Origin: Clostridia bacterium
GTDB taxonomy: Bacteria; Bacillota; Clostridia; Oscillospirales; CAG-272
NCBI GenBank assembly: GCA_017454675.1
Contig: JAFTCN010000033.1
Coordinates: 1-35,080, forward strand
Reading direction: 5' to 3'
DNA: 35,080 nucleotides
Position numbers and translations under genes: made by a program. Below the pieces are notes generated by a model. It was not told the DNA's origin. It made no database searches and saw nothing but the letters and a program-made list of their open reading frames with translations. Shown piece after piece: positions 24,058 through 31,044 of the stretch (position 1 is its first letter; each line of letters opens with the position of its first letter).

Positions 24058-24803
24058 TACTCTTCCTTTCCGGGATATGCCGCGAACGCGCCGGCATCCC
24101 CGTTGAATATGTTCATGTCGATATACCGCTCGCGACCCGAGTAACCGTCAAGCCGGTGCCTGTTCGAATACTGCCAGAAGGTCCATCCGATCCCGTCGGG
24201 GGTCTTAGAATACACGCTCCTGAACCATATGTCGCAGTCGTCGAAGCCCTCTCTGACAAGAGCGTCATAAGACCGCGCGTCGCAGTAGATGACCGGCTTC
24301 ATACAGTATTCTCCTGCCAGACTGTCGACAAAAACGCGGAGTTCGGCCTTCACGGCGGAGACGTCGATGTCCTTTTCCGACCCGTAATCCCCGTAAAACT
24401 CGACGTCGACCGCCGGCGGCAGCATTCCCGGGACCTCTTTCACGGTCGAGCGGAAGAGTTCTGCCTGTGTTTCGCCCGGCGATTCAAAACTGAAAAAATG
24501 ATAAGCGCCGATGCGAAGGCCGGTCCCTGCGGCCGCCGTCCAGTTCGCCCCGAAGCGGGGATCGACGAGCGACGAGCCCTCGGTCGCCTTGATATAAGCA
24601 AACGATATGCCCTGCCGGGCAAGCAGGTCCCAGTCGACCGCCCCCTGATATGACGACAGGTCCACTCCGCGGACCGGATATTTCCCTTCGTCCGGAGAGT
24701 TCAGGTGCAGAACGCCGAGGTACAGAAGCGATCCGACCGCGGTCGCCGCAACAATCAGGATCGCCGCGACGGTAACGGTAACAATAACTGTCTTTTTCCT
24801 CAT
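24057..24803 (-). CDS. GH25 lysozyme-like muramidase, membrane anchored
   Basis: A 248-residue protein with a hydrophobic N-terminus (residues 5-31, VIVTVTVAAILIVAATAVG) acting as signal peptide or anchor, then a GH25 barrel: VRGVDLSSYQGAVDWD with the first Asp, FAYIKATEGSS, IGAYHFFSF, AVDVEFYGDYGS with the DxE catalytic pair, VIYCDARSYDAL, and WTFWQYSN near the end. It would cut the glycan of peptidoglycan outside the membrane. The ATG at 24803 overlaps the TfoX-like stop by 4 nt. Being fused to no cell-wall-binding repeats, it is the minimal form of the family, and its location inside a metabolic operon is unusual. Confidence 0.93.
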   Translation of the reverse strand: MRKKTVIVTVTVAAILIVAATAVGSLLYLGVLHLNSPDEGKYPVRGVDLSSYQGAVDWDLLARQGISFAYIKATEGSSLVDPRFGANWTAAAGTGLRIGAYHFFSFESPGETQAELFRSTVKEVPGMLPPAVDVEFYGDYGSEKDIDVSAVKAELRVFVDSLAGEYCMKPVIYCDARSYDALVREGFDDCDIWFRSVYSKTPDGIGWTFWQYSNRHRLDGYSGRERYIDMNIFNGDAGAFAAYPGKEE

Positions 24804-25138
24804 TCTCCGGATGATCGCCCTTTCGTTTCCCGCCGTCCCGGCTCGGGCAGCTCGCCGCAGACCGCCTCGATCAGCTTCCCGAGAAACTCCCTGTCGTCGA
24901 CGTTGTCGACGAGGAGCATCTTCTTCGCGCCGTCGTAGGGGATCTCCTCCGCCGCGTCGGGCATCATCACGCGGGCGCTTTTCGTCGGTTTGACGAGAAA
25001 CCTGTCGTCGTATATCCCGCCGACGATCTTCCCGTTGCAATAGACGATATACTCTCCCATCATTTTGCGGAAGGATATGCCGTCGATCCCCGAGAGCATA
25101 TCGGCTATGAATTCATAATAGCCATGACTTGACGGCAT
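24800..25138 (-). CDS. TfoX N-terminal-domain protein
   Basis: A 112-residue stand-alone TfoX_N domain (PF04993 type): FIADMLSGIDGISFRKMMGE, YIVYCNGKIVGGIYDDRFLV and EIPYDGAKKMLLVDNVDD are typical. Stand-alone forms in Firmicutes are uncharacterised and should not be read as competence regulators. AAAGG lies 8 nt before the ATG at 25138. It begins 18 nt after the stop of the AAA ATPase at 25157, so it could be driven by the regulated promoters upstream of that gene. Its stop overlaps the lysozyme start (ATGA). Confidence 0.9.
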   Translation of the reverse strand: MPSSHGYYEFIADMLSGIDGISFRKMMGEYIVYCNGKIVGGIYDDRFLVKPTKSARVMMPDAAEEIPYDGAKKMLLVDNVDDREFLGKLIEAVCGELPEPGRRETKGRSSGE

Positions 25139-25156
25139 TGTTTTCGCCTTTCCCGG

Positions 25157-26368
25157 TCAGTAAAGCATCCCGAACATCCAGAGCGGGATTCTGTTGTTCC
25201 ATCCGCTCTCGGTATCATCCACAGCGAGAAAACTGTCGGGAATATCCCTTATCTGATCAAACTTTTTATCCTTTCCTCCGACCTCGAAGAGATATCTGCC
25301 GTCGACCAGAAAATCCCCCTTCTCCGGGTATTTTGCGTCGAGTCCGGCAGAACGGATCTGATTCAGAAAAAATGTTTCTCTTTCGGTGCCGACGTTTATG
25401 CTTTCGCACAGCGAATACATTATATTTGTGTTGTCGCAGTATATCTTGTCCGGTCTCGCCATGTTTTTCAGACTTGCCTTTTCGTTTGAAAGCAGATTGA
25501 TCAGGTTTGCCCGGTCAAGTACGTAAAGCATCTTCAATCCTTGATTTCTGTCGGTCTCCAGCTGCTCATACAAGCGGACCATATTAGGAGTCTGAGGGCA
25601 GCTTTGCGCGAGTATGTAAAGCATTTTTTTTATCTTCCGGACGGTTGAAAAGCTTATGTTTTCCACAGCAGGGTAATCGCTCTCGAGCACCTGATTGGTT
25701 ATCTCTGAGAGCCGCTGCCCGTATCCGGCATAGACTTCTTTGTAAAACGGATAATATCCGAAACGCAGATAGTCCCGGAAATGCTTCAGTATGTTTTTCC
25801 CTGTGGCGCACTCAAGGGCGATTTCTCTGTGTTCTCTGAGAAGGACGGGAAGCTCAACCGGCTCGAATTCCGCAATATTCTCAAAGCGAAGATACTCTCT
25901 GAACGAAAGCCCAGGAAGGCTGTATGAAATCCGCCTGCGAGACAGATCGCCGCTTTTGTAATCGATTTTCAGAAGAGACGACCCGGTATAAACAATATGC
26001 AGACCCGGATAATTGTCATAAAGATTTTTAATTACGAGCTGCCAGTCCTTAAGATACTGAACCTCGTCGAGAAATACGTGCGTGCCGCCGTTTTTTATAT
26101 GATAATCGACAAGCTCCAAAAGTGAATGCGTCTCAAACCAGAGGTTGTCAAGAGACGCATACAAAGCCGAGTCCGGATTGCTTCGGAAATCGGCTTTTAT
26201 ATGCTGCAGAATCATTGTCGTCTTTCCGGTCCCTCTCGCACCGGAGATCTGAATCAGGCGGTCTCTCCAGTCAACTCCGGCAAGCAGGAATCTCGAAAAC
26301 GTCAGTTCTGTCTGCGCCACTTTCCGGCGGGACAGTTCGAGCATCTGATAATAATCTTCAATCGTCAT
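25157..26368 (-). CDS. AAA_14/DUF4143 ATPase, first of two
   Basis: A 403-residue P-loop ATPase. Walker A is GARGTGKTT (43-51), Walker B is THVFLDEVQYL (about 94-104), and the sensor strand is HIVYTGSSL. SLPGLSFREYL is the family segment that follows. The C-terminal half is the DUF4143 module with KYPEKGDFLVDGRYLFEVGG, in which a D-x(n)-ExGGK pattern resembles a restriction-endonuclease-like core. Such proteins are abundant in anaerobes and their role is unknown. The ATG at 26368 has CGGAG 7 nt upstream. Base composition is AT-richer than the flanks, suggesting transfer. It heads the run of genes down to 20863 and lies behind two operator-flanked promoters. Confidence 0.9.
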   Translation of the reverse strand: MTIEDYYQMLELSRRKVAQTELTFSRFLLAGVDWRDRLIQISGARGTGKTTMILQHIKADFRSNPDSALYASLDNLWFETHSLLELVDYHIKNGGTHVFLDEVQYLKDWQLVIKNLYDNYPGLHIVYTGSSLLKIDYKSGDLSRRRISYSLPGLSFREYLRFENIAEFEPVELPVLLREHREIALECATGKNILKHFRDYLRFGYYPFYKEVYAGYGQRLSEITNQVLESDYPAVENISFSTVRKIKKMLYILAQSCPQTPNMVRLYEQLETDRNQGLKMLYVLDRANLINLLSNEKASLKNMARPDKIYCDNTNIMYSLCESINVGTERETFFLNQIRSAGLDAKYPEKGDFLVDGRYLFEVGGKDKKFDQIRDIPDSFLAVDDTESGWNNRIPLWMFGMLY

Positions 26369-26442
26369 ACGGTACTCCGCTGCAAAAAACGTTCATAAAT
26401 GCTTTTGCAAAACTGTATTCGCAAACTCTGCTTTGGCAAAAA

Positions 26443-26489
26443 GTGTTTGCAAACATTATTATACACCTAAAAATAGTGTTTGTAAACAC
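26443..26489 (-). promoter_or_regulatory. Promoter-operator module 1 of the AAA ATPase gene
   Basis: On the minus strand: palindrome GTGTTTACAAACAC (26476-26489) overlapping a TTTACA -35 (26481-26486), a 17-nt spacer, TATAAT (26458-26463), then palindrome ATGTTTGCAAACAC (26443-26456) at the predicted transcription start. The two palindromes are centred 33 bp apart, and each is followed by a run of five T. The transcript would reach the ATPase ATG after about 80 nt. The bracketing of -35 and +1 by matching sites is a classical repression layout. Confidence 0.85.
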
Positions 26490-26505
26490 TTTTTTTGCGA
26501 TAATC

Positions 26506-26520
26506 CTAGTTTTCTGTCAT
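26506..26520 (-). other. Four-residue ORF with strong ribosome binding site
   Basis: AAGGAG (26530-26535) is placed 9 nt before ATG-ACA-GAA-AAC-TAG, encoding Met-Thr-Glu-Asn. It lies between the two promoter modules and would be translated from module 2 transcripts. It may be a leader peptide, or the front end of a gene copy lost when the module duplicated. Confidence 0.45.
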
Positions 26521-26565
26521 TGTGGTATTCTCCTTTTCAGTCGAAGCGTATGTGCACAAAAAAAC

Positions 26566-26612
26566 GTGTTTTCAAACACTATTATACGCCCGAAAAAGAT
26601 GTTTGTAATCAC
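26566..26612 (-). promoter_or_regulatory. Promoter-operator module 2, duplicated copy
   Basis: Same arrangement as module 1, 123 bp further upstream: GTGATTACAAACAT (26599-26612) with -35 ATTACA (26604-26609), a 17-nt spacer, TATAAT (26581-26586), then GTGTTTGAAAACAC (26566-26579). Spacing between palindromes (33 bp) is identical to module 1, and T-runs follow both palindromes. A transcript from here would contain the short ORF at 26506-26520 before entering module 1. Confidence 0.82.
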
Positions 26613-26742
26613 TATTTTGTTTTTACGATTGCAATCCAGAAGCTTTATCATGATATTACGGAAACAAGGCAGCCCGGTTTTCTATTCGAGATCTTTGCAG
26701 CTATTGACGATTTTCCCGAACAGCGGGCATGTTTCACGGGGC

Positions 26743-26774
26743 TGTAAAAATCTCGCCGCGTGAGTATTTTTACA
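26743..26774. repeat. Inverted repeat after the second ATPase gene
   Basis: TGTAAAAATCTC on one side and GAGTATTTTTACA on the other form a 12-bp stem with one bulged base and a 7-nt loop. It lies 53 nt past the stop of the 26827-28071 gene. Transcribed on the minus strand it could end or stabilise that transcript, but no T-tract follows the stem, so it is not a standard terminator. Confidence 0.5.
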
Positions 26775-26826
26775 ACCATCCGGCGTCACTGAGGAGAAAC
26801 AGTTCGTATTTGACAGATTCCATTTT

Positions 26827-28071
26827 CTATATGCTTTCGTCAAGCAAAAAATTACGGATTCCTACCGTTTCGACACCGCTTTCATTCCTGCGAACTTTTA
26901 TGTTGTCCCGGACAACGATGATTTTCCTGAAAGAATCTCCGATAGCGTTCAGCGGGCGCTCCTCCTGAATCTGCTTTTCCGGAGACGTCATCGCAAAGGC
27001 AGACTGAATATATAATTTTTCACTTCCCCGGGACGCTACGAAATCCACTTCAAGCTGTCTTCTCGTAGTTTTGTTTTCGCTGTTTTTCCCGAACTGCTCA
27101 ACTGTCCCTACGTCGACGCGATACCCGCGGATACGCAACTCGTTATAAATAATATTCTCCATAATATGATTTTCTTCCAGTTGCCGAAAGTTCAGCCTGG
27201 CGTTCCGAAGTCCGGAATCCTCAAAATAGATCTTGAACGGAGAACCTATATATTTGCGCCCTCTGATATCGAATCTTGCCGCTCTGCTCACAAGAAAAGC
27301 GTCAGCCAGATAATCAATATACTTGCTCAGAGTTTTGTCGCTGATGGATTTGTTTTTAACTGTTTTGAAAGTATTTGCCAGTTTCTGCGGATTTGTCAGC
27401 GAGCCGACAGATGAAGCAAGAAAATCCACCAGTTCGTCGAGTTCTTCACGGTTGCGGACATGGTGACGGTCGACGATATCGCTTATATACACCTTGCGGA
27501 AAAGAGCCTCGAGATAGTCTGCTTTATCCCCGTGAGTTTCACAGGAGAGAATCATCGGCAGACCGCCGTATGTAAAATAATCATCCCATGCTTCGTCTGC
27601 GCTTCCGCCGAAAGCAGAGCAGTATTCCCGGAAAGAAAGAGGATACATACGTATCTCGTCTCCGCGTCCGCGGAATTCGGTTATCAGATCTGAAGAAAGG
27701 AACCTCGAATTGCTGCCGGTCACATATACGTCAGCATTCCGGATATGCAGAAAACTGTTGAGCACGTCTTCAAACTCGGCGAGCATCTGCACCTCATCGA
27801 GAATAATATAATATGTTTCCCGATCGACGATACGTTCTTTAACATATTTAAGAATATTGTCAGGATCCCGAAGCTCTTTGTTGCTTCGGTCATCCAAAGC
27901 AATTTCAATAATATGGTCTTCTTTTACACCTTTGTCCAGCAAATAGTTATGAAACAAATTAAACAAAAGATATGACTTTCCGCAACGCCGGATACCGGTC
28001 ACTATCTTGATCAGTCCGTTATTCTCGCGTCGGATCAGTCGGTTCAAATAAATATCACGCTTTATTTCCAC
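26827..28071 (-). CDS. AAA_14/DUF4143 ATPase, second of two
   Basis: A 414-residue ATPase beginning VEIKRDIYLNRLIRRENNGL, the usual start of this subfamily. Walker A is GIRRCGKSY (26-34), Walker B is YYIILDEVQML, the sensor is VYVTGSNS, and the segment after it is YPLSFREYC. The C-terminal DUF4143 module contains RRQLEVDFVASRG and KLYIQSAFAM, the ExDFV...YIQ pattern of an endonuclease-like fold in which the catalytic Lys seems lost. The start is the GTG at 28071 (AGAGG 5 nt upstream); a GTG at 28104 in frame lies in the leader. It belongs to a different subfamily from the neighbouring ATPase, so this is not a recent tandem duplication. AT-rich like its partner. Confidence 0.92.
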   Translation of the reverse strand: MEIKRDIYLNRLIRRENNGLIKIVTGIRRCGKSYLLFNLFHNYLLDKGVKEDHIIEIALDDRSNKELRDPDNILKYVKERIVDRETYYIILDEVQMLAEFEDVLNSFLHIRNADVYVTGSNSRFLSSDLITEFRGRGDEIRMYPLSFREYCSAFGGSADEAWDDYFTYGGLPMILSCETHGDKADYLEALFRKVYISDIVDRHHVRNREELDELVDFLASSVGSLTNPQKLANTFKTVKNKSISDKTLSKYIDYLADAFLVSRAARFDIRGRKYIGSPFKIYFEDSGLRNARLNFRQLEENHIMENIIYNELRIRGYRVDVGTVEQFGKNSENKTTRRQLEVDFVASRGSEKLYIQSAFAMTSPEKQIQEERPLNAIGDSFRKIIVVRDNIKVRRNESGVETVGIRNFLLDESI

Positions 28072-28096
28072 AGCAGCCTCTTTGGTTCTGAATTTA

Positions 28097-28106
28097 GTGT
28101 GCACAC
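28097..28106. promoter_or_regulatory. Palindrome GTGTGCACAC in the leader of the second ATPase gene
   Basis: A perfect 10-bp palindrome lying about 10-20 nt after the predicted transcription start. It shares GTGT...ACAC ends with the operators of the first ATPase gene but lacks the TTT/AAA arms. It is a candidate operator only. Confidence 0.35.
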
Positions 28107-28122
28107 ACGTTTTTTCGTAATA

Positions 28123-28151
28123 ATTATAACATGTATTCCGGAAAAAGTCAA
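28123..28151 (-). promoter_or_regulatory. Promoter of the second AAA ATPase gene
   Basis: TTGACT (28146-28151), a 17-nt spacer and TATAAT (28123-28128) on the minus strand, near consensus. Predicted start near 28116, with about 45 nt of leader before the GTG at 28071. Confidence 0.85.
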
Positions 28152-28254
28152 GGTATTACCGCACATACATGCACAGTGTTGCCCCGGATATTATCTGAAG
28201 ACTCCTGAAGAAAAAGCGCCTCGGTGCAGAAAAGGGTCTTCCCCAAATTGTCAG

Positions 28255-29022
28255 TTATTCCGGCTTCCTGCAGAGGTACAGAACGTAGGTATCGTTGAAA
28301 ACTATCCTGTTTCCGGCATCCAGGACGCACCTGCGGAGTCCTTCGAAAAAGGGCGTCCTGTAGGGTTCGGGGATCACCAGGTGATCGCTGTGCGTACCGC
28401 AGTAGGCGGCGTACCCGTCGGCGTCGAACTCCCGTGTACCGTGGAACTCCCGCTTTTCGAACCGGACGTAACCGTAATCCGTCGCGTGAGTATAGTCGAA
28501 GGGAGCTTTCATATTCTTATACTCGGCCTCCGGTCTGTAATAGGCGTCGTATACCTTCTGTATCTCCCGGTAGAGCGCCTCGTTCGGAGTTCTGTAATCT
28601 CCCTTCGTCAGCATCATGGCGAGGGTCCCGCCCGGCTTGAGCAGCTCGAAGGTCTTCCTGAATGCGACCGCCTCGGGGATCCACTGGATAGTCGCTGCCG
28701 AATAGATCATATCGAAACGCTCGCCGCCTAAATCATATGTTACGAAATCGCCGTTCACGATATGAAAATTCGGCCTTGAGCCGTATTTTTCGGTCATTTT
28801 CGCGAAAAAGTTCTCTCCGAGCTCGATCGCGTGATAGTCGCAGCCGGTATCGAGCACCGGTCCCGTCGCCTGACCTGTACCCGGTCCCAGCTCGAGCACG
28901 CTCTTCCCGGGCCCGATCCCGGCATAATCGATGAGACCGGCGAACAGTTCCGGACAGTATCTCGGACGGTACCTGTCAAACTGCTCGGGTATCGTGTCGA
29001 ATACTTTTCTGTAATCGGTCAT
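28255..29022 (-). CDS. Class I SAM-dependent methyltransferase
   Basis: A 255-residue cytoplasmic enzyme. Motif I is VLELGPGTGQATGPVLDTG (about 42-60), motif II acid is in YHAIELGENF, then FHIVNGDFVTYDLGGERFDM and IYSAATIQWIPEAVAFRKTF, followed by LLKPGGTLAMMLTKGDYR. This is the Methyltransf_11/25 type; the acceptor could be a small molecule. Conserved aromatic segments such as MKAPFDYTHATDYGY occur in the C-terminal part. GGAGGA lies 9 nt before the ATG at 29022, so the start is good. It lies 73 nt downstream of the lipoprotein gene. Confidence 0.92.
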   Translation of the reverse strand: MTDYRKVFDTIPEQFDRYRPRYCPELFAGLIDYAGIGPGKSVLELGPGTGQATGPVLDTGCDYHAIELGENFFAKMTEKYGSRPNFHIVNGDFVTYDLGGERFDMIYSAATIQWIPEAVAFRKTFELLKPGGTLAMMLTKGDYRTPNEALYREIQKVYDAYYRPEAEYKNMKAPFDYTHATDYGYVRFEKREFHGTREFDADGYAAYCGTHSDHLVIPEPYRTPFFEGLRRCVLDAGNRIVFNDTYVLYLCRKPE

Positions 29023-29095
29023 CGGTCAGATTCCTCCCTCTGCCGACATGGCGACCCCGGATTAACCGAAATCGCCTCAGGCCGCGTAATCCGGA

Positions 29096-30055
29096 TTATT
29101 CCAGCGCCGGCGATCCGTACTTGATTCCCTGTTCGTCTCTGAACAGGCCTGTCACACTTATGACCCGGTAATTGTCAATCGCGTATCCCTTTGCCCAGAG
29201 CAGCGTTCCGTCCGCGGCGTCAAGCACGAACGTCCAGACCTCCTCCCCGGATCCGACGTTAATATACCCGACCCCGTAGACCTTTCCGTCAAAAAGCACC
29301 GATTCTCCCATAAGCCAACTCGCTTGGCCGCCCAGAGCACGTATCCGGTCATCTTCAAGAAGACGTTTGTAGGCGGAGCGCCAGTCCGCATAGTCGCTGT
29401 ATGACGTGTAAGGGAAAACAAAATCCTTTCCGTACGCGACAAAAGACCCGTCCGAAAGATCGAGAGCGCCTCTTTCATGGTAAAACGTGTCTCCGACGCG
29501 GCAGAACGACATATTCGAATGATCCGGAACGTAATCGCTGACGTCGTTATAAGCAACGGCGACGATATCGCAGTCGCCCGTCGCGGTCCGACAGATGATG
29601 AAAACACTGTTCCCGGCGTATTTCACCGGCTGATTGTTCGATGAATAGGTAAGATTATCATTTACTTCGCAAACGAACAGTATAACGTCGTCCCAGTAAT
29701 ATGATTCCGAGGGAGCCTTGAGTATTTCGGACTGATACTGTTTTTCGCTTATCCCGTATTTTTTCAGTTCCTGCATATAACCCGGTTTTTTAACGGATTT
29801 GTCGTTCAGACTGTAATCCGTAATTCCGCTTGCGTTTATGATTCCCTCTATCCGGTATTTATACCACAGGATAGCCCCGCCTTCAGGCGGAATACCAAGC
29901 TCGACGCCGAAACAGAGTCCGTCCATACACGACGGGTCTCCCGTTTCTCCGATGACCGAATAGAAAAGAGCGGGAGGAGGGTTTGAATTAAACGAACAGG
30001 AAACCTGAAAGAGCGCGATAAGGATCAACACAAATAATATGCCTGTTTTCTTCAT
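29096..30055 (-). CDS. Lipoprotein of unknown function
   Basis: A 319-residue secreted lipoprotein. MKKTGILFVLILIALFQVSCS is a type-II signal peptide with the lipobox VSCS, so the mature protein starts at Cys20 and is tethered to the outer face of the membrane. The body has no motif I recognise. It is rich in Tyr, Ser and Asp, and the C-terminal third (SVLFDGKVYGVGYINVGSG, EVWTFVLDAADGTLLWAKGY) looks like beta-propeller or PQQ-like strands (cf. DAADGTLLW). Composition is AT-richer than cysK upstream. It starts 7 nt after the cysK stop with no strong ribosome binding site of its own, so it is probably expressed with cysK. Confidence 0.8.
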   Translation of the reverse strand: MKKTGILFVLILIALFQVSCSFNSNPPPALFYSVIGETGDPSCMDGLCFGVELGIPPEGGAILWYKYRIEGIINASGITDYSLNDKSVKKPGYMQELKKYGISEKQYQSEILKAPSESYYWDDVILFVCEVNDNLTYSSNNQPVKYAGNSVFIICRTATGDCDIVAVAYNDVSDYVPDHSNMSFCRVGDTFYHERGALDLSDGSFVAYGKDFVFPYTSYSDYADWRSAYKRLLEDDRIRALGGQASWLMGESVLFDGKVYGVGYINVGSGEEVWTFVLDAADGTLLWAKGYAIDNYRVISVTGLFRDEQGIKYGSPALE

Positions 30056-30062
30056 TTCAGAT

Positions 30063-30965
30063 TCATATAAGAGCGGTGCTGAAATATCTCTCGGCGCGGT
30101 CGGCGAGAACGGTGGCTATGACTTTGTCCCTGCCGTACTTTTCGGCCATCTTCACCGCAGCCCAGACGTTGGCGCCCGAAGAGGTGCCGACCAGCAGGCC
30201 CTGTACCCGGGCGAGCTCCCGGGCGGTGCCGACGGCGTCGTCGTCCGAAACTTCGACGATATCGGTGATGATCGACGTGTCCAGGACGTCGGGGATAAAG
30301 CCGTCGCCGATCCCCTGGATCTGGTGCAGTCCCGGCTCGTCCCCCAGAAGCGCCGAAACGTTCTTCGGCTCGACGGCGACTATCCTGCAGTCGGGATTTC
30401 TCTCGAGGATATACTTCGCCACGCCCTGGAGCGTGCCGCCGCTGCCGATCCCCGACACATAAACGTCTATCTTTTTCCCCAACTGTTCGACGAGCTCGAC
30501 CGCCGTCGTCCGGTAGTGAGTCTCCGGGTTCGCCGGATTCCGGAACTGCTGAGGCATGTAGTAACCGGGCGACGTCTCGGCGATCCGCTCCGCCTCCTCA
30601 ACCGAACCGCCTATGCTGAGCTTCGGGTCGGTCAGTACCAGTTCTGCTCCGAGGGCGCGGATGATCTTTTTCCGCTCCTCGCTCATATTTTCCGGCATGA
30701 CGATGATCACCCGGTATCCCTTCCGGACGCCGCAGAGGGCGAGCCCTATGCCGGTGTTGCCCGACGTGGGCTCAATGATCGTCATACCCGGCTTCAGCCT
30801 GCCGTCCCTCTCGGCCGCCTCTATCATGCCGAGAGCGATCCGGTCCTTGATGCTTCCTCCGGGATTGAGGAATTCTGCTTTCGCGTATAATTTCAGCCCG
30901 GTGGTCTGCTCAAGGCTGATCAGCGGCGTGTTGCCTATCAAATCGAGAACGTTGTCGTAATACAT
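30063..30965 (-). CDS. cysK: Cysteine synthase A
   Basis: A 300-residue PLP enzyme making cysteine from O-acetylserine and sulfide. K40 in LNPGGSIKDR binds PLP; EPTSGNTGIGLAL is the substrate loop, VSGIGSGGTLQG the phosphate-binding loop, and QIQGIGDGFIPDVL and LLVGTSSGANVWA are family signatures. Length fits CysK and lacks the CBS domains of cystathionine beta-synthase. Two ribosome binding sites, GGAGG and AAGGA, precede the ATG at 30965; the first overlaps a hairpin at 30982-31000. The product is the substrate of the NifS desulfurase encoded at the left end, a functional but not a transcriptional link. Confidence 0.96.
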   Translation of the reverse strand: MYYDNVLDLIGNTPLISLEQTTGLKLYAKAEFLNPGGSIKDRIALGMIEAAERDGRLKPGMTIIEPTSGNTGIGLALCGVRKGYRVIIVMPENMSEERKKIIRALGAELVLTDPKLSIGGSVEEAERIAETSPGYYMPQQFRNPANPETHYRTTAVELVEQLGKKIDVYVSGIGSGGTLQGVAKYILERNPDCRIVAVEPKNVSALLGDEPGLHQIQGIGDGFIPDVLDTSIITDIVEVSDDDAVGTARELARVQGLLVGTSSGANVWAAVKMAEKYGRDKVIATVLADRAERYFSTALI

Positions 30966-30981
30966 ACCGTTTATCCTTCCT

Positions 30982-31000
30982 CCGGCGTTTCGACCGCCGG
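30982..31000. other. Hairpin in the cysK leader
   Basis: On the minus strand CCGGCG-N7-CGCCGG forms a 6-bp stem just upstream of cysK, with the 3' arm running into the first ribosome binding site (GGAGG). It could tune translation or protect the RNA 5' end. It lacks a T-tract, so it is not a terminator for the beta-helix gene upstream. Confidence 0.4.
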
Positions 31001-31044
31001 AAACCTTTCTGTTGATCCGTTAATGAATATCTCTGCGCGACAGC

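Larger units (their letters stand above)
26369..26826. other. AT-rich intergenic region with regulatory repeats
   Basis: This 458-nt gap between two ATPase genes contains no supported full gene. From left to right it holds degenerate TTTTGCAAAA-like palindromes (26403-26440), two promoter-operator modules (26443-26489 and 26566-26612), a ribosome-binding site with a four-residue ORF (26506-26535), the 10-bp palindrome GATTGCAATC (26627-26636), and a long inverted repeat (26743-26774). Plus-strand ORFs of 90-210 codons across it read through the repeats and look like nothing known. Confidence 0.7.

Noticed and set aside
26443..26612. CRISPR-like repeats
   Set aside because: Only two copies of a module that contains matched promoter elements and palindromes, with no spacer series and no cas genes.
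26122..26763. Plus-strand ORFs across the AAA promoter array, with repeated Lys-His-Tyr-Tyr-Thr-Pro segments
   Set aside because: The repeated peptide is only the translation of the duplicated promoter modules; there is no ribosome binding site and no protein-like pattern.
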